NCBI GenBank assembly: GCA_002471185.1
Contig: DKPL01000059.1
Coordinates: 1-33,501, forward strand
DNA from: Bacteroides sp. UBA7335
GTDB lineage: Bacteria; Bacteroidota; Bacteroidia; Bacteroidales; Bacteroidaceae
Reading direction: 5' to 3'
Length of the DNA stretch: 33,501 nt
Shown here: positions 7,679-15,196 of the stretch, piece by piece
How positions within the stretch are numbered: the stretch's first letter is position 1
How the letters are laid out: each line of letters starts with the position of its first letter
Made by a program: the position numbers and the translations under genes
The notes under the pieces: model-generated
The model's input: the letters and a program-made list of their open reading frames with translations, nothing else
What the model was told of the DNA's origin: nothing
Database searches by the model: none

Positions 7679-9181
7679 ATGGAAAAAGAAATCTTAATGA
7701 GTCCTAACCAACTCGTCGCTTTTTTAGAAAAGCCTACTTCTCAATTTACCAAAGCAGATATTATTTCGTATATCGCCCAAAACCAGATACAAATGGTCAA
7801 TTTTATGTATCCGGCTGCCGATGGACGATTAAAAACGCTAAACTTCGTAATCAATAATGCCGATTATTTAGATGCCATACTCACTTGTGGTGAACGCGTG
7901 GATGGATCTAGCCTTTTTCCCTTTATCGAAGCAGGAAGCAGTGACTTGTATGTCGTTCCACGATTTCGAACTGCCTTTGTCGATCCTTTTGCTGAGCAGC
8001 CTACTGTTGCCATGCTTTGTTCATTTTTCGATAAAGATGGTCATCCTTTAGAAAGCGCCCCCGAATATACTTTGCAAAAAGCCTGTAATGCCTTTAAGGA
8101 GGTTACCGGTATGGAGTTTCAAGCCATGGGAGAATTAGAGTATTATGTGATTTCTGAAGATGAGGGCATGTATCCGGCTACTGATCAAAGAGGTTATCAC
8201 GAGTCTGCCCCTTATGCTAAGTTTAATGAGTTTCGTACACAGTGCATGGCTTACATTGCACAAGCCGGTGGTCAGATAAAATATGGTCACTCCGAAGTTG
8301 GTAATTTTGTGCTTAATGGCTATGTCTACGAGCAAAATGAAATAGAGTTCTTACCGGTCCATGCTCAAGAAGCAGCTGATCAATTGATGATAGCCAAATG
8401 GATAATTCGCAATTTAGGGCACGAATATGGTTACAACATTACTTTTGCTCCAAAGATAACTGTTGGAAAAGCCGGCTCCGGTTTACATGTGCATATGCGG
8501 ATTATGAAAGATGGTCAAAACCAGATGGTTCAAAACGGTTCGCTATCTGATGTAGCTAAAAAAGCGATTGCAGGTATGATGGTATTAGCCCCATCAATCA
8601 CCGCCTTTGGCAACACCAATCCTACCTCTTATTTCCGTTTAGTACCTCATCAAGAGGCACCTACCAATATTTGTTGGGGCGATCGCAATCGTTCCGTGTT
8701 GGTTCGTGTTCCGCTAGGTTGGTCGTCTAAGGCCGATATGTGTTGCATTGCCAATCCGTTAGAATCTCCTTCACATTACGATACCACGCAAAAGCAGACT
8801 GTCGAGATGCGTTCGCCCGATGGTTCTGCCGATATTTATCAATTGCTTGCCGGTCTTGCGGTAGCTTGTCGGCACGGATTTGAAGAACCCCATCCTTTAG
8901 ATATTGCACAAAAGACTTATGTAAATGTAAACATCCACCAAAGCGAGAATGCCGATAAACTGCATTCGTTGGCTCATCTTCCCGATAGCTGTGCTGCCTC
9001 TGCCGATTGCTTAGAAGCTCAACGTGCCTTTTACGAGAAATACAATGTCTTTAGTCCGGCAATGATTGATGGAATAATCTCTAAACTCCGTGCTTATCAC
9101 GACACCACTTTGCGCACCGATCTAAAAGGAAATCCCGGTGAGATGGTGAAGTTGGTTGATAAATACTTCCATTGCGGCTAA
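7679..9181 (+). CDS. glnA: Glutamine synthetase (type I-like, Bacteroidota form)
   Basis: 500 aa. It makes glutamine from glutamate, ammonia and ATP in the cytoplasm, probably as a dodecamer. The N-terminal beta-grasp domain contains VDGSSLFPFIEAGSSDLYV. The catalytic domain contains GELEYYV (metal-binding Glu), GKAGSGLHVHM (equivalent to the GSGMHxH loop), NPTSYFRLVPHQEAPTNICW with GDRNRSVLVRVP, and VEMRSPDGSADIYQLLAGLA. It is too short for the roughly 700-aa GlnN type III enzymes also found in this phylum. I do not see the usual tyrosine adenylylation motif, so control by GlnE is unlikely. It is monocistronic, with its own promoter and a strong terminator. Fine substrate specificity cannot be proven from sequence. 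Confidence 0.9.
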   Translation: MEKEILMSPNQLVAFLEKPTSQFTKADIISYIAQNQIQMVNFMYPAADGRLKTLNFVINNADYLDAILTCGERVDGSSLFPFIEAGSSDLYVVPRFRTAFVDPFAEQPTVAMLCSFFDKDGHPLESAPEYTLQKACNAFKEVTGMEFQAMGELEYYVISEDEGMYPATDQRGYHESAPYAKFNEFRTQCMAYIAQAGGQIKYGHSEVGNFVLNGYVYEQNEIEFLPVHAQEAADQLMIAKWIIRNLGHEYGYNITFAPKITVGKAGSGLHVHMRIMKDGQNQMVQNGSLSDVAKKAIAGMMVLAPSITAFGNTNPTSYFRLVPHQEAPTNICWGDRNRSVLVRVPLGWSSKADMCCIANPLESPSHYDTTQKQTVEMRSPDGSADIYQLLAGLAVACRHGFEEPHPLDIAQKTYVNVNIHQSENADKLHSLAHLPDSCAASADCLEAQRAFYEKYNVFSPAMIDGIISKLRAYHDTTLRTDLKGNPGEMVKLVDKYFHCG

Positions 9182-9206
9182 TTTATACCCCTATAATCTA
9201 TTTCGT

Positions 9207-9246
9207 AAAGTTCTGTTTTCAAACCCATGAAAACAGAACTTTTTTT
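9207..9246 (+). terminator. Terminator of glnA
   Basis: AAAGTTCTGTTTTCA (9207-9221) and TGAAAACAGAACTTT (9228-9242) form a perfect 15-bp stem with a 6-nt loop, followed by Ts to 9246. Confidence 0.95.
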
Positions 9247-9327
9247 GTTGATATTTTATTATTAAAACTTAACTCCTTTAAGAAATCATTCTAAAATCAC
9301 CGTTATCTAACATTCGTAACTAATAAA

Positions 9328-9359
9328 TTGAGTTAAATAGAAATAAGTTTCTATTTTTG
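9328..9359 (+). promoter_or_regulatory. Promoter of the envelope sugar operon
   Basis: The -7 is TATTTTTG (9352-9359) and a -33 TTG (9328-9330) lies 21 nt upstream. The leader of about 60 nt contains a bulged hairpin, GGGG...GCTGTGTCAGCCCC, at 9373-9396. Confidence 0.65.
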
Positions 9360-9426
9360 CAATTCCATTTATGGGGTTTGCTGTGTCAGCCCCAATAATT
9401 TGATACGTTCTATAAAATAGAAATTA

Positions 9427-10161
9427 ATGAATAAAACAGCTAATTATCAATTTACCATTGTTGTACCGGTTTACAACGAAGAAGACAATATCTACTCCTT
9501 AGAAGAAAAACTTAGTGCTTTCTTACCACAATCTTTATATCCCGCTTGCGTACCTTTTGTCAATGACGGATCAAAGGATAAAAGTAGCCAACGAATTGTC
9601 GAAGTTTGCAATCGTAATAAAGACTTTTTTTATATTGATTTAGCAAAAAACTCGGGACTCAGTGCAGCCATGAAGGCTGGTATTGATATGGCAGAATCGC
9701 CCTATGTAGGTTATATGGATGCCGATTTACAAACTACTCCCGAAGATTTTAACTTATTGCTTCAAGATATAGCCAACTATGAATTGGTGATGGGTATTCG
9801 TGCCAATCGCAAAGATTCGGGTTTCAAGAAAGTGCAATCGAAAATTGCTAATGGGTTTCGTCGTATGATGACCAATGACAATGTGCAAGATACCGGGTGT
9901 CCGTTGAAAGTACTTCATACAGACTATGCCAAACGCATCCCATTTTTTACCGGAATGCATCGTTTTATGCCCGCCCTAATCATGTTGCAAGAAGGACAAA
10001 TCAAGCAAATCCCTGTTAGACACTTCCCACGTGTAGCCGGCGAGTCAAAATATCACTTATGGAATCGTTTAGTTGCCCCATTTGTTGATTGCTTTGCCTA
10101 TCGTTGGATGAGAAAGCGCTATATAAACTATCGTGTAAGCAATAATAACATTGGTGTTTAA
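9427..10161 (+). CDS. GT2 polyprenyl-phosphate glycosyltransferase (DPM1/ArnC/RgtE-like)
   Basis: 244 aa, a single GT-A domain. VVPVYNEEDNI is the typical GT2 start, VNDGSKDKS binds the nucleotide, and YMDADLQTTPEDF contains the D98-x-D100 metal motif. The C-terminal R-x-AGESKY element is typical of dolichol-phosphate mannose synthase relatives. Such enzymes load one sugar from a nucleotide donor onto undecaprenyl phosphate at the inner face of the cytoplasmic membrane. There are no transmembrane helices, so it probably works as a peripheral enzyme. Its stop codon overlaps the start of the LAB_N gene by one base (TAATG). With an ArnT-like transferase and a UDP-glucuronate epimerase downstream, I infer the sugar is galacturonate (or glucuronate). 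Confidence 0.88.
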   Translation: MNKTANYQFTIVVPVYNEEDNIYSLEEKLSAFLPQSLYPACVPFVNDGSKDKSSQRIVEVCNRNKDFFYIDLAKNSGLSAAMKAGIDMAESPYVGYMDADLQTTPEDFNLLLQDIANYELVMGIRANRKDSGFKKVQSKIANGFRRMMTNDNVQDTGCPLKVLHTDYAKRIPFFTGMHRFMPALIMLQEGQIKQIPVRHFPRVAGESKYHLWNRLVAPFVDCFAYRWMRKRYINYRVSNNNIGV

Positions 10162-10808
10162 TGGGAAGCGGAAGTCTTTTTATATTTGTTATAGGCTTTT
10201 TAGCTCAAGCTTTTTTTTCAGCTCGTATACTGTGTCAGTGGATATTGTCGGAGCGTGCCAAGCAAGTGGTGTCACCAGCTATATTTTGGATATTAAGTAT
10301 TGCAGGTTCTTACTTGTTGTGTTTATATGGATGGCTACGCAATGATTTTGCCATTATTTTAGGTCAATTCATTTCCTACTATATATATCTGTGGAATTTA
10401 AAAGAAAAAGGTATTTGGAATAAAATACCGATGCTACTCAAAGCTTTTTTGATTTTAACTCCCATAGCTGCAGGAGGATTTGCACTTAACGACTTGCCTA
10501 ATTTTATCAATAGTTTTTTCCATAACGAAGATGTACCTTTGTGGTTATTGATATTTGGTTCTGCCGGTCAGATTGTGTTTACCCTTCGATTTATCTATCA
10601 GTGGTATTACTCTTATCGTCATAGTGAGTCACTGCTGCCTGCGGGATTTTGGATTATTAGTTTAGCCGGTTCATTTATTATTATAGCCTACGGAGTCATC
10701 CGTCTTGACCCTGTTTTAATCCTAGGGCAATCGGTTGGTTTTCTGGCTTATTCACGAAATTTGATTATCGGTTATCGTCACTCAAAAACTTTAAAGAATG
10801 AAGAATAG
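10161..10808 (+). CDS. Tandem LAB_N-domain membrane protein, candidate lipid-linked sugar flippase or cofactor
   Basis: 215 aa. It consists of two copies of the lipid A biosynthesis N-terminal (LAB_N) domain. The repeats run at about residues 5-80 and 127-207 and share a pattern: R-x(2)-x-QW near the first helix (ARILCQW / LRFIYQW), PA-x-FWI-x-SIAGS/SLAGS, then YG...ILGQ. Each copy makes three helices, and an additional helix lies between them (about 87-109), giving a 3-1-3 layout. That is the arrangement of SWEET/PQ-loop transporters, to which I believe LAB_N is distantly related. It sits between the polyprenyl-phosphate glycosyltransferase and the GT39-type transferase, overlapping both, where a flippase or glycosyltransferase partner would be needed. 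The function is inferred. Confidence 0.85.
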   Translation: MGSGSLFIFVIGFLAQAFFSARILCQWILSERAKQVVSPAIFWILSIAGSYLLCLYGWLRNDFAIILGQFISYYIYLWNLKEKGIWNKIPMLLKAFLILTPIAAGGFALNDLPNFINSFFHNEDVPLWLLIFGSAGQIVFTLRFIYQWYYSYRHSESLLPAGFWIISLAGSFIIIAYGVIRLDPVLILGQSVGFLAYSRNLIIGYRHSKTLKNEE

Positions 10809-12345
10809 TTATTGGTGGATTGGATTTTTTATAGCTGCATTGCCAGCTATGCTCTTTCGAGATTATACTCCCGACAATGAGTTGCGCTACCTTAGCATCG
10901 CCAACGAAGCTTTGAGCGACGGTCATCTTTTTACCTTTTACAATCAAGGTATGCCTTATGCCGATAAACCTCCTTTGTATCTATGGATTGTTATGTTGGG
11001 CAAAGTAATTTTTGGTCAACACTATATGTGGTTTCTATCACTATTTTCATTTATTCCTGCTGTAACTATAGTTGGAGTGATGGATAAATGGGTAGGGCAT
11101 CAAATCTCCGACGAATATCGTCGTACAGCTCGTCTGATGCTGATGACTTCCGGGCTTTTCTTTGGTTTGGCTTTAACCCTTCGTATGGATATGCTTATGT
11201 GCATGTTCATTACATTGTCGCTATATACCTTTTATAAACTCCGAAAAGGGTGGGGTAACAAGAAGTTAAACTCTTGGCTTTTTCCCATATATCTATTTTT
11301 GGCGTTATTTTCTAAAGGTCCCGTAGGTATCCTCGTTCCTTTGTTATCCATTTTTGTATTCTTAGCCATTTCGGGCGAGTTTCGCACATTTGGTCGCTAT
11401 TGGGGATGGAAAACTTGGGGTGTTCTTTTGGGGCTTTGTGCACTTTGGTTCTTGGCGGTTTATCTCGAAGGAGGCGAACCATACCTTAACAACTTACTGT
11501 TTCATCAAACCATCGATCGTGCTGTCGACTCGTTCCATCATAAAGAACCATTCTACTATTATGGCATTGCCATTTGGTACTCATTAGCACCTTGGTCATT
11601 GCTTATTATCGGTGTTATCATCTTCTGTACCGGCAAGTATGTGGTTACCGACTTAGAAAGAATGTTTATCACAGTCTCTCTCACCACTCTTATCATGCTA
11701 TCTATTATAAGCTCGAAGATTGCCGTGTACTTGGCACCCGCTTATGCCTTCTTTGTCTATTGGGCGATACTCATATTGTCAAGAATGAAATGGAGCAGAT
11801 GGTTGGCATTTACCATAGCAGTGCCTGCCCTTATTTTCAGTTGTTCGCTAATAGCTTTTATCATATTAGTATATACCGGTGAGTTGGCCATGTATAGCCA
11901 CTGGACTATGTATATAGGTGTCGGCTTCTTGATGTTGAGTGGTATATTAACTTTGTGGTTTTTGTATCGCTTCAAGCATCTTAATAATGCCCTTAACTCG
12001 TTGGCTATGGGTGTCTTTTTTACTGTCTTTTTTGCTGGATGGTCATTTCCTGCTATCAATAGCGAAATAGGTTTTAAAGATGTTTGTCAAAAAGCTCTTG
12101 AACTATCTCAGCAAGCAGATACCAATACGTTCTATACTTATGGCATTCGTCGCCCCGAAAGTATGGATGTATTCCTAAATCAAGATGTAGAAAAAGTAGA
12201 AGTTGACAATATTCTCAACAATCAATACTCTAAAGGTGTTTTGATTATTACCAACCGACGACTGCGAGATAGCGAAGCTTTGCAAAGCTATATATCAGAG
12301 AAAACTACCGAAAGGGTAGGGAATTATATTCTCGTAGTATTATAA
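10798..12345 (+). CDS. ArnT-like glycosyltransferase (GT39/GT83 family), periplasmic
   Basis: 515 aa polytopic membrane protein. The first periplasmic loop has TPDNELRYLSIANEAL (Asp26, Glu28; the usual acidic catalytic position of PMT/ArnT enzymes), followed by YADKPPLYLW, equivalent to the ArnT DKPP motif. About 11-12 hydrophobic segments follow to residue 420, then a soluble C-terminal domain of about 95 residues. Enzymes of this fold move a sugar from undecaprenyl phosphate onto lipid A, LPS core or protein on the outer face of the inner membrane. It overlaps the LAB_N gene by 11 nt. Homology supports membrane glycosyl transfer strongly, but the acceptor and the sugar are inferred from the neighbours only. 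Confidence 0.87.
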   Translation: MKNSYWWIGFFIAALPAMLFRDYTPDNELRYLSIANEALSDGHLFTFYNQGMPYADKPPLYLWIVMLGKVIFGQHYMWFLSLFSFIPAVTIVGVMDKWVGHQISDEYRRTARLMLMTSGLFFGLALTLRMDMLMCMFITLSLYTFYKLRKGWGNKKLNSWLFPIYLFLALFSKGPVGILVPLLSIFVFLAISGEFRTFGRYWGWKTWGVLLGLCALWFLAVYLEGGEPYLNNLLFHQTIDRAVDSFHHKEPFYYYGIAIWYSLAPWSLLIIGVIIFCTGKYVVTDLERMFITVSLTTLIMLSIISSKIAVYLAPAYAFFVYWAILILSRMKWSRWLAFTIAVPALIFSCSLIAFIILVYTGELAMYSHWTMYIGVGFLMLSGILTLWFLYRFKHLNNALNSLAMGVFFTVFFAGWSFPAINSEIGFKDVCQKALELSQQADTNTFYTYGIRRPESMDVFLNQDVEKVEVDNILNNQYSKGVLIITNRRLRDSEALQSYISEKTTERVGNYILVVL

Positions 12346-12367
12346 TATAGACCTAAATTACGATTTG

Positions 12368-13378
12368 ATGAAAGTTTTAGTAACAGGCGCTGCAGGGTTT
12401 ATAGGTATGTACACTGTTCAATCGCTACTGAAGAGCGGTTATCAAGTTGTGGGTATAGATAATCTGAATGATTACTATATGACCCAGCTCAAGTACGACC
12501 GCCTATTGCAGTGTGGCATTTCTTGTAAAGAGTGGATAGAAGGCAAACCTGTGCAAAGTAGCAGTTTTGCAACCTATCGTTTCTTTAAAATGGATTTGAC
12601 TGACCAAACTCGTTTGACGGCCCTCTTTGCCGAAGAACATTTTGAAGTGGTTATAAACCTTGCCGGACAAGCAGGGGTGCGATATTCTATCGAGAATCCT
12701 TATGCTTATGCGCAATCCAACTTGATAGGATTTTTAAATTTACTCGAAAACTGTCGTCACTATCCGGTGAAACATTTTGTTTATGCTAGCTCTAGTAGTG
12801 TGTATGGAATGAACGAAAAAGTGCCTTATTCAGAAGAAGACAAAACTGACAGTCCGGTGAGCTTGTATGCTGCTACCAAAAAGTCGAATGAACTCATGGC
12901 ACATGCTTATAGCAAACTATATAATATACCCACAACCGGAGTGCGGTTTTTTACTGTATACGGACCGTGGGGGCGTCCTGATATGGCTCCATTTTTATTT
13001 ATGAATGCTATTTTGAAAGATGAACCTATCAAGGTTTTCAATCATGGACATATGCAACGCGATTTCACTTACATTGATGATATTGTAGCAGGTGTTATGA
13101 AGATTGTGGCTCATCCTCCTGTAGGCGATGTTCCTTTCTATGTGTACAATGTAGGCAACTCTAACCCTGTTGATTTGATGGATTTCATTTCGGTCATTGA
13201 GCAAGTATCGGGTCACAAAGCTCAGCTCAATATGATGGATATGCAACCGGGCGATGTAGTGGCTACTTATGCCGACACTACTCGTTTGCAGCGCGACTTT
13301 GCATACCAACCGTCAACCACTATCGAGTATGGCATCAAGCAGTTTTACGATTGGTTTATGTCATATGTAGTAAAATAA
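12368..13378 (+). CDS. UDP-glucuronate 4-epimerase (NAD-dependent epimerase family)
   Basis: 336 aa from the ATG at 12368 (a TTG lies one codon upstream; MKVLVTGAAGFIG is the expected start). It is an extended SDR: the glycine-rich NAD motif is GAAGFIG, the catalytic SSSSVYG is near residue 142-147, and Y167-x3-K171 is the SDR pair. IDNLNDYY after the second strand, the long insert before LAGQAGVRYSIENP, and FFTVYGPWGRPDMAPFLF are hallmarks of UDP-GlcA to UDP-GalA 4-epimerases (CapI/LpsL type), not GalE. It would supply UDP-GalA to the glycosyltransferase that opens the operon. It lies 22 nt after the ArnT-like gene and is the last gene before the terminator at 13385-13416. Confidence 0.85.
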   Translation: MKVLVTGAAGFIGMYTVQSLLKSGYQVVGIDNLNDYYMTQLKYDRLLQCGISCKEWIEGKPVQSSSFATYRFFKMDLTDQTRLTALFAEEHFEVVINLAGQAGVRYSIENPYAYAQSNLIGFLNLLENCRHYPVKHFVYASSSSVYGMNEKVPYSEEDKTDSPVSLYAATKKSNELMAHAYSKLYNIPTTGVRFFTVYGPWGRPDMAPFLFMNAILKDEPIKVFNHGHMQRDFTYIDDIVAGVMKIVAHPPVGDVPFYVYNVGNSNPVDLMDFISVIEQVSGHKAQLNMMDMQPGDVVATYADTTRLQRDFAYQPSTTIEYGIKQFYDWFMSYVVK

Positions 13379-13384
13379 GCATAA

Positions 13385-13416
13385 AAAAGAGGTGTTGATT
13401 TGTCAACACCTCTTTT
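13385..13416. terminator. Bidirectional terminator between the sugar operon and eno
   Basis: AAAAGAGGTGTTGA (13385-13398) pairs perfectly with TCAACACCTCTTTT (13403-13416) around a 4-nt loop, with Ts on both strands. It sits between convergent genes and should stop transcription from either side. Confidence 0.92.
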
Positions 13417-13448
13417 CTTGTTTATACAGCAATCGGAACTCCCGATTC

Positions 13449-14735
13449 TTATTCTTTCACAATGCGTTTGTAGCCATAAACTGCATTATCACCCAATTCT
13501 TCTTCAATGCGAAGTAACTGGTTATATTTAGCCATACGGTCTGAGCGACTCATAGAACCGGTTTTTATTTGTCCGCTATTAGTAGCCACAGCTATATCTG
13601 CAATAGTAGCATCTTCGGTTTCTCCCGAACGATGTGAAGTCACAGTAGTATACCCATGACGATGAGCCATTTCGATAGTTTCTAAAGTTTCAGTTAAAGA
13701 GCCAATTTGATTTACTTTAATCAAGATTGAGTTAGCACAACCTGTTTCGATACCCTTAGCTAAAAAGTCTACGTTAGTCACAAATAAGTCATCACCTACC
13801 AATTGGCAGCGGTCACCGATGCGATCAGTCAATTTCTTCCAGCCATCCCAATCGTTTTCACTCATACCGTCCTCGATAGAGTCGATAGGATATTTATTGA
13901 TTAGTTCTTCCAAATAGTCAATTTGTTCGAATGCATTACGTTTTTTGCCTTTGGGACCTTCAAACTTAGTGTAATCATAAATGCCATCTTTGTAGAATTC
14001 AGATGCCGCACAGTCCATAGCAATAGTAACATCCTTACCTGGTTCGTAACCTGCAGTTTTGATAGCCTCTAAGATAGAGTTTAACGCATCTTCAGTGCCA
14101 TCTAGTGTAGGAGCAAAACCACCCTCATCACCAACAGCAGTGCTCAAACCGCGTTTCTTCAATACACTCTTCAAAGCATGAAATACTTCGGCACCCATGC
14201 GCAAACCTTCTCTAAAAGTTTTAGCACCAATGGGTCGAATCATAAACTCCTGAAAAGCGATTGGCGCATCACTGTGCGAACCACCATTGATGATGTTCAT
14301 CATGGGTACTGGCAATACATAAGTATTGGTTCCACCAATATAACGATACAAAGGGATATCTAAGTAATTGGCAGCTGCTTTAGCTACAGCCATCGAAACA
14401 CCTAAAATAGCATTTGCTCCAAGTTTCGATTTGGTTTTAGTACCATCCAAAGCCAACATCATGCGGTCTATTGTTCTTTGTTCAAGAGCCGATACCCCAA
14501 TTAAGTGAGGAGCGATAATCGTATTAATATTTTCTACAGCCTTCAACACGCCTTTACCACCATAGCGATTTTTATCACCATCACGAAGTTCTAATGCTTC
14601 GTTTTCGCCGGTAGAAGCTCCTGATGGCACAGAAGCACGTCCCATAATACCCGATTCCAACACAACATCTACTTCAACTGTAGGATTACCTCTTGAGTCA
14701 AGGATTTCTCGTCCTGTAATTTTCTCTATTCTCAT
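13449..14735 (-). CDS. eno: Enolase
   Basis: 428 aa, full length. It converts 2-phosphoglycerate to phosphoenolpyruvate, in glycolysis and its reverse. N-terminal ITGREILDSRGNPTVEVDV and the mobile loop SVPSGASTGENEALELRDGD are intact. GGSHSDAPIAFQEFMI, AVGDEGGFAPTL (catalytic Glu), the metal-binding aspartate and glutamate positions, LIKVNQIGSLTET (catalytic Lys) and SHRSGETEDATIADIAVA with GSMSRSDRMAKYN all match the family. It is transcribed alone, converging on the sugar operon with a shared terminator. I found no convincing promoter in the 461-nt upstream region: a weak TTTG-N20-TATTTATA lies on the minus strand near 14816-14844. Confidence 0.98.
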   Translation of the reverse strand: MRIEKITGREILDSRGNPTVEVDVVLESGIMGRASVPSGASTGENEALELRDGDKNRYGGKGVLKAVENINTIIAPHLIGVSALEQRTIDRMMLALDGTKTKSKLGANAILGVSMAVAKAAANYLDIPLYRYIGGTNTYVLPVPMMNIINGGSHSDAPIAFQEFMIRPIGAKTFREGLRMGAEVFHALKSVLKKRGLSTAVGDEGGFAPTLDGTEDALNSILEAIKTAGYEPGKDVTIAMDCAASEFYKDGIYDYTKFEGPKGKKRNAFEQIDYLEELINKYPIDSIEDGMSENDWDGWKKLTDRIGDRCQLVGDDLFVTNVDFLAKGIETGCANSILIKVNQIGSLTETLETIEMAHRHGYTTVTSHRSGETEDATIADIAVATNSGQIKTGSMSRSDRMAKYNQLLRIEEELGDNAVYGYKRIVKE

Positions 14736-15101
14736 ATCGTTTTAAAAGTTTAAAAATGATTGATTTATATCGAAGAAACCTATTTATATAAAAACATCAC
14801 AGAAGTATATTTTATAAATAGATTTGTTTAAAACAATGGTCAAACTTTTTTGTTCGTTTCTTATTGTTAAGTCTTGAGTAATAAAGGCAATTATAGCTTT
14901 TGATAACGATTATTGCATCACATCGGCTTTTCGTTGAACTTGTAGCTTTTAGTTTTGTTTAGTTTCAAGGGCTTGAAACTACGTTGCCCAACTATTGGGA
15001 AGATAGTTCCAAACCTTTGGTAAAAGCTGGCAAATAAAGATGAAGTAAGAGACAAAGGTGTCTTTATTGCATCGAAAATAGTTTGTTTACTAATTTCCCG
15101 C

Positions 15102-15123
15102 AAACGTTTTCGAAAACGTTTTC
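15102..15123. promoter_or_regulatory. Double CG-centred palindrome, likely LacI-family operator
   Basis: AAACGTTTTCGAAAACGTTT (15102-15121) is a perfect 20-bp palindrome. It also contains GAAAACGTTTTC (15112-15123), a 12-bp perfect palindrome, and GCAAACGTTTTC (15100-15111), its near copy. Both are CG-centred, as LacI-family operators are, and their centres are 12 bp apart. The site is about 60-80 bp upstream of the predicted start of the SusR-like transcript and over 360 bp upstream of eno. No LacI-type gene is present in the window. Confidence 0.6.
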
Positions 15124-15167
15124 AGTTTTAACAATTCAATCTAAATGGGCTTCCTACTATAATTATG

Positions 15168-15175
15168 TATTTTTG
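15168..15175 (+). promoter_or_regulatory. -7 element of the SusR-like regulator gene
   Basis: TATTTTTG matches TAnnTTTG. No TTTG is found at the right distance upstream, which would fit an activator-dependent promoter. The leader is only about 15 nt. Confidence 0.5.
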
Positions 15176-15196
15176 GAGTGCCTTTAATATGATAGT

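Larger units (their letters stand above)
14736..15196. other. Divergent intergenic region between eno and the SusR-like gene
   Basis: 461 nt with no convincing gene. A 61-codon minus-strand ORF at 14918-15103 has no family resemblance and is probably chance. The region contains the LacI-type palindromes at 15102-15123 and the -7 element of the SusR-like gene at 15168-15175. The eno-proximal half is AT-rich, with only a weak promoter candidate on the minus strand near 14816-14844. Confidence 0.55.

Noticed and set aside
14918..15103. 61-codon minus-strand ORF upstream of eno
   Set aside because: No recognisable motif, and the composition looks like translated intergenic DNA. It also ends in the LacI-type palindrome region.
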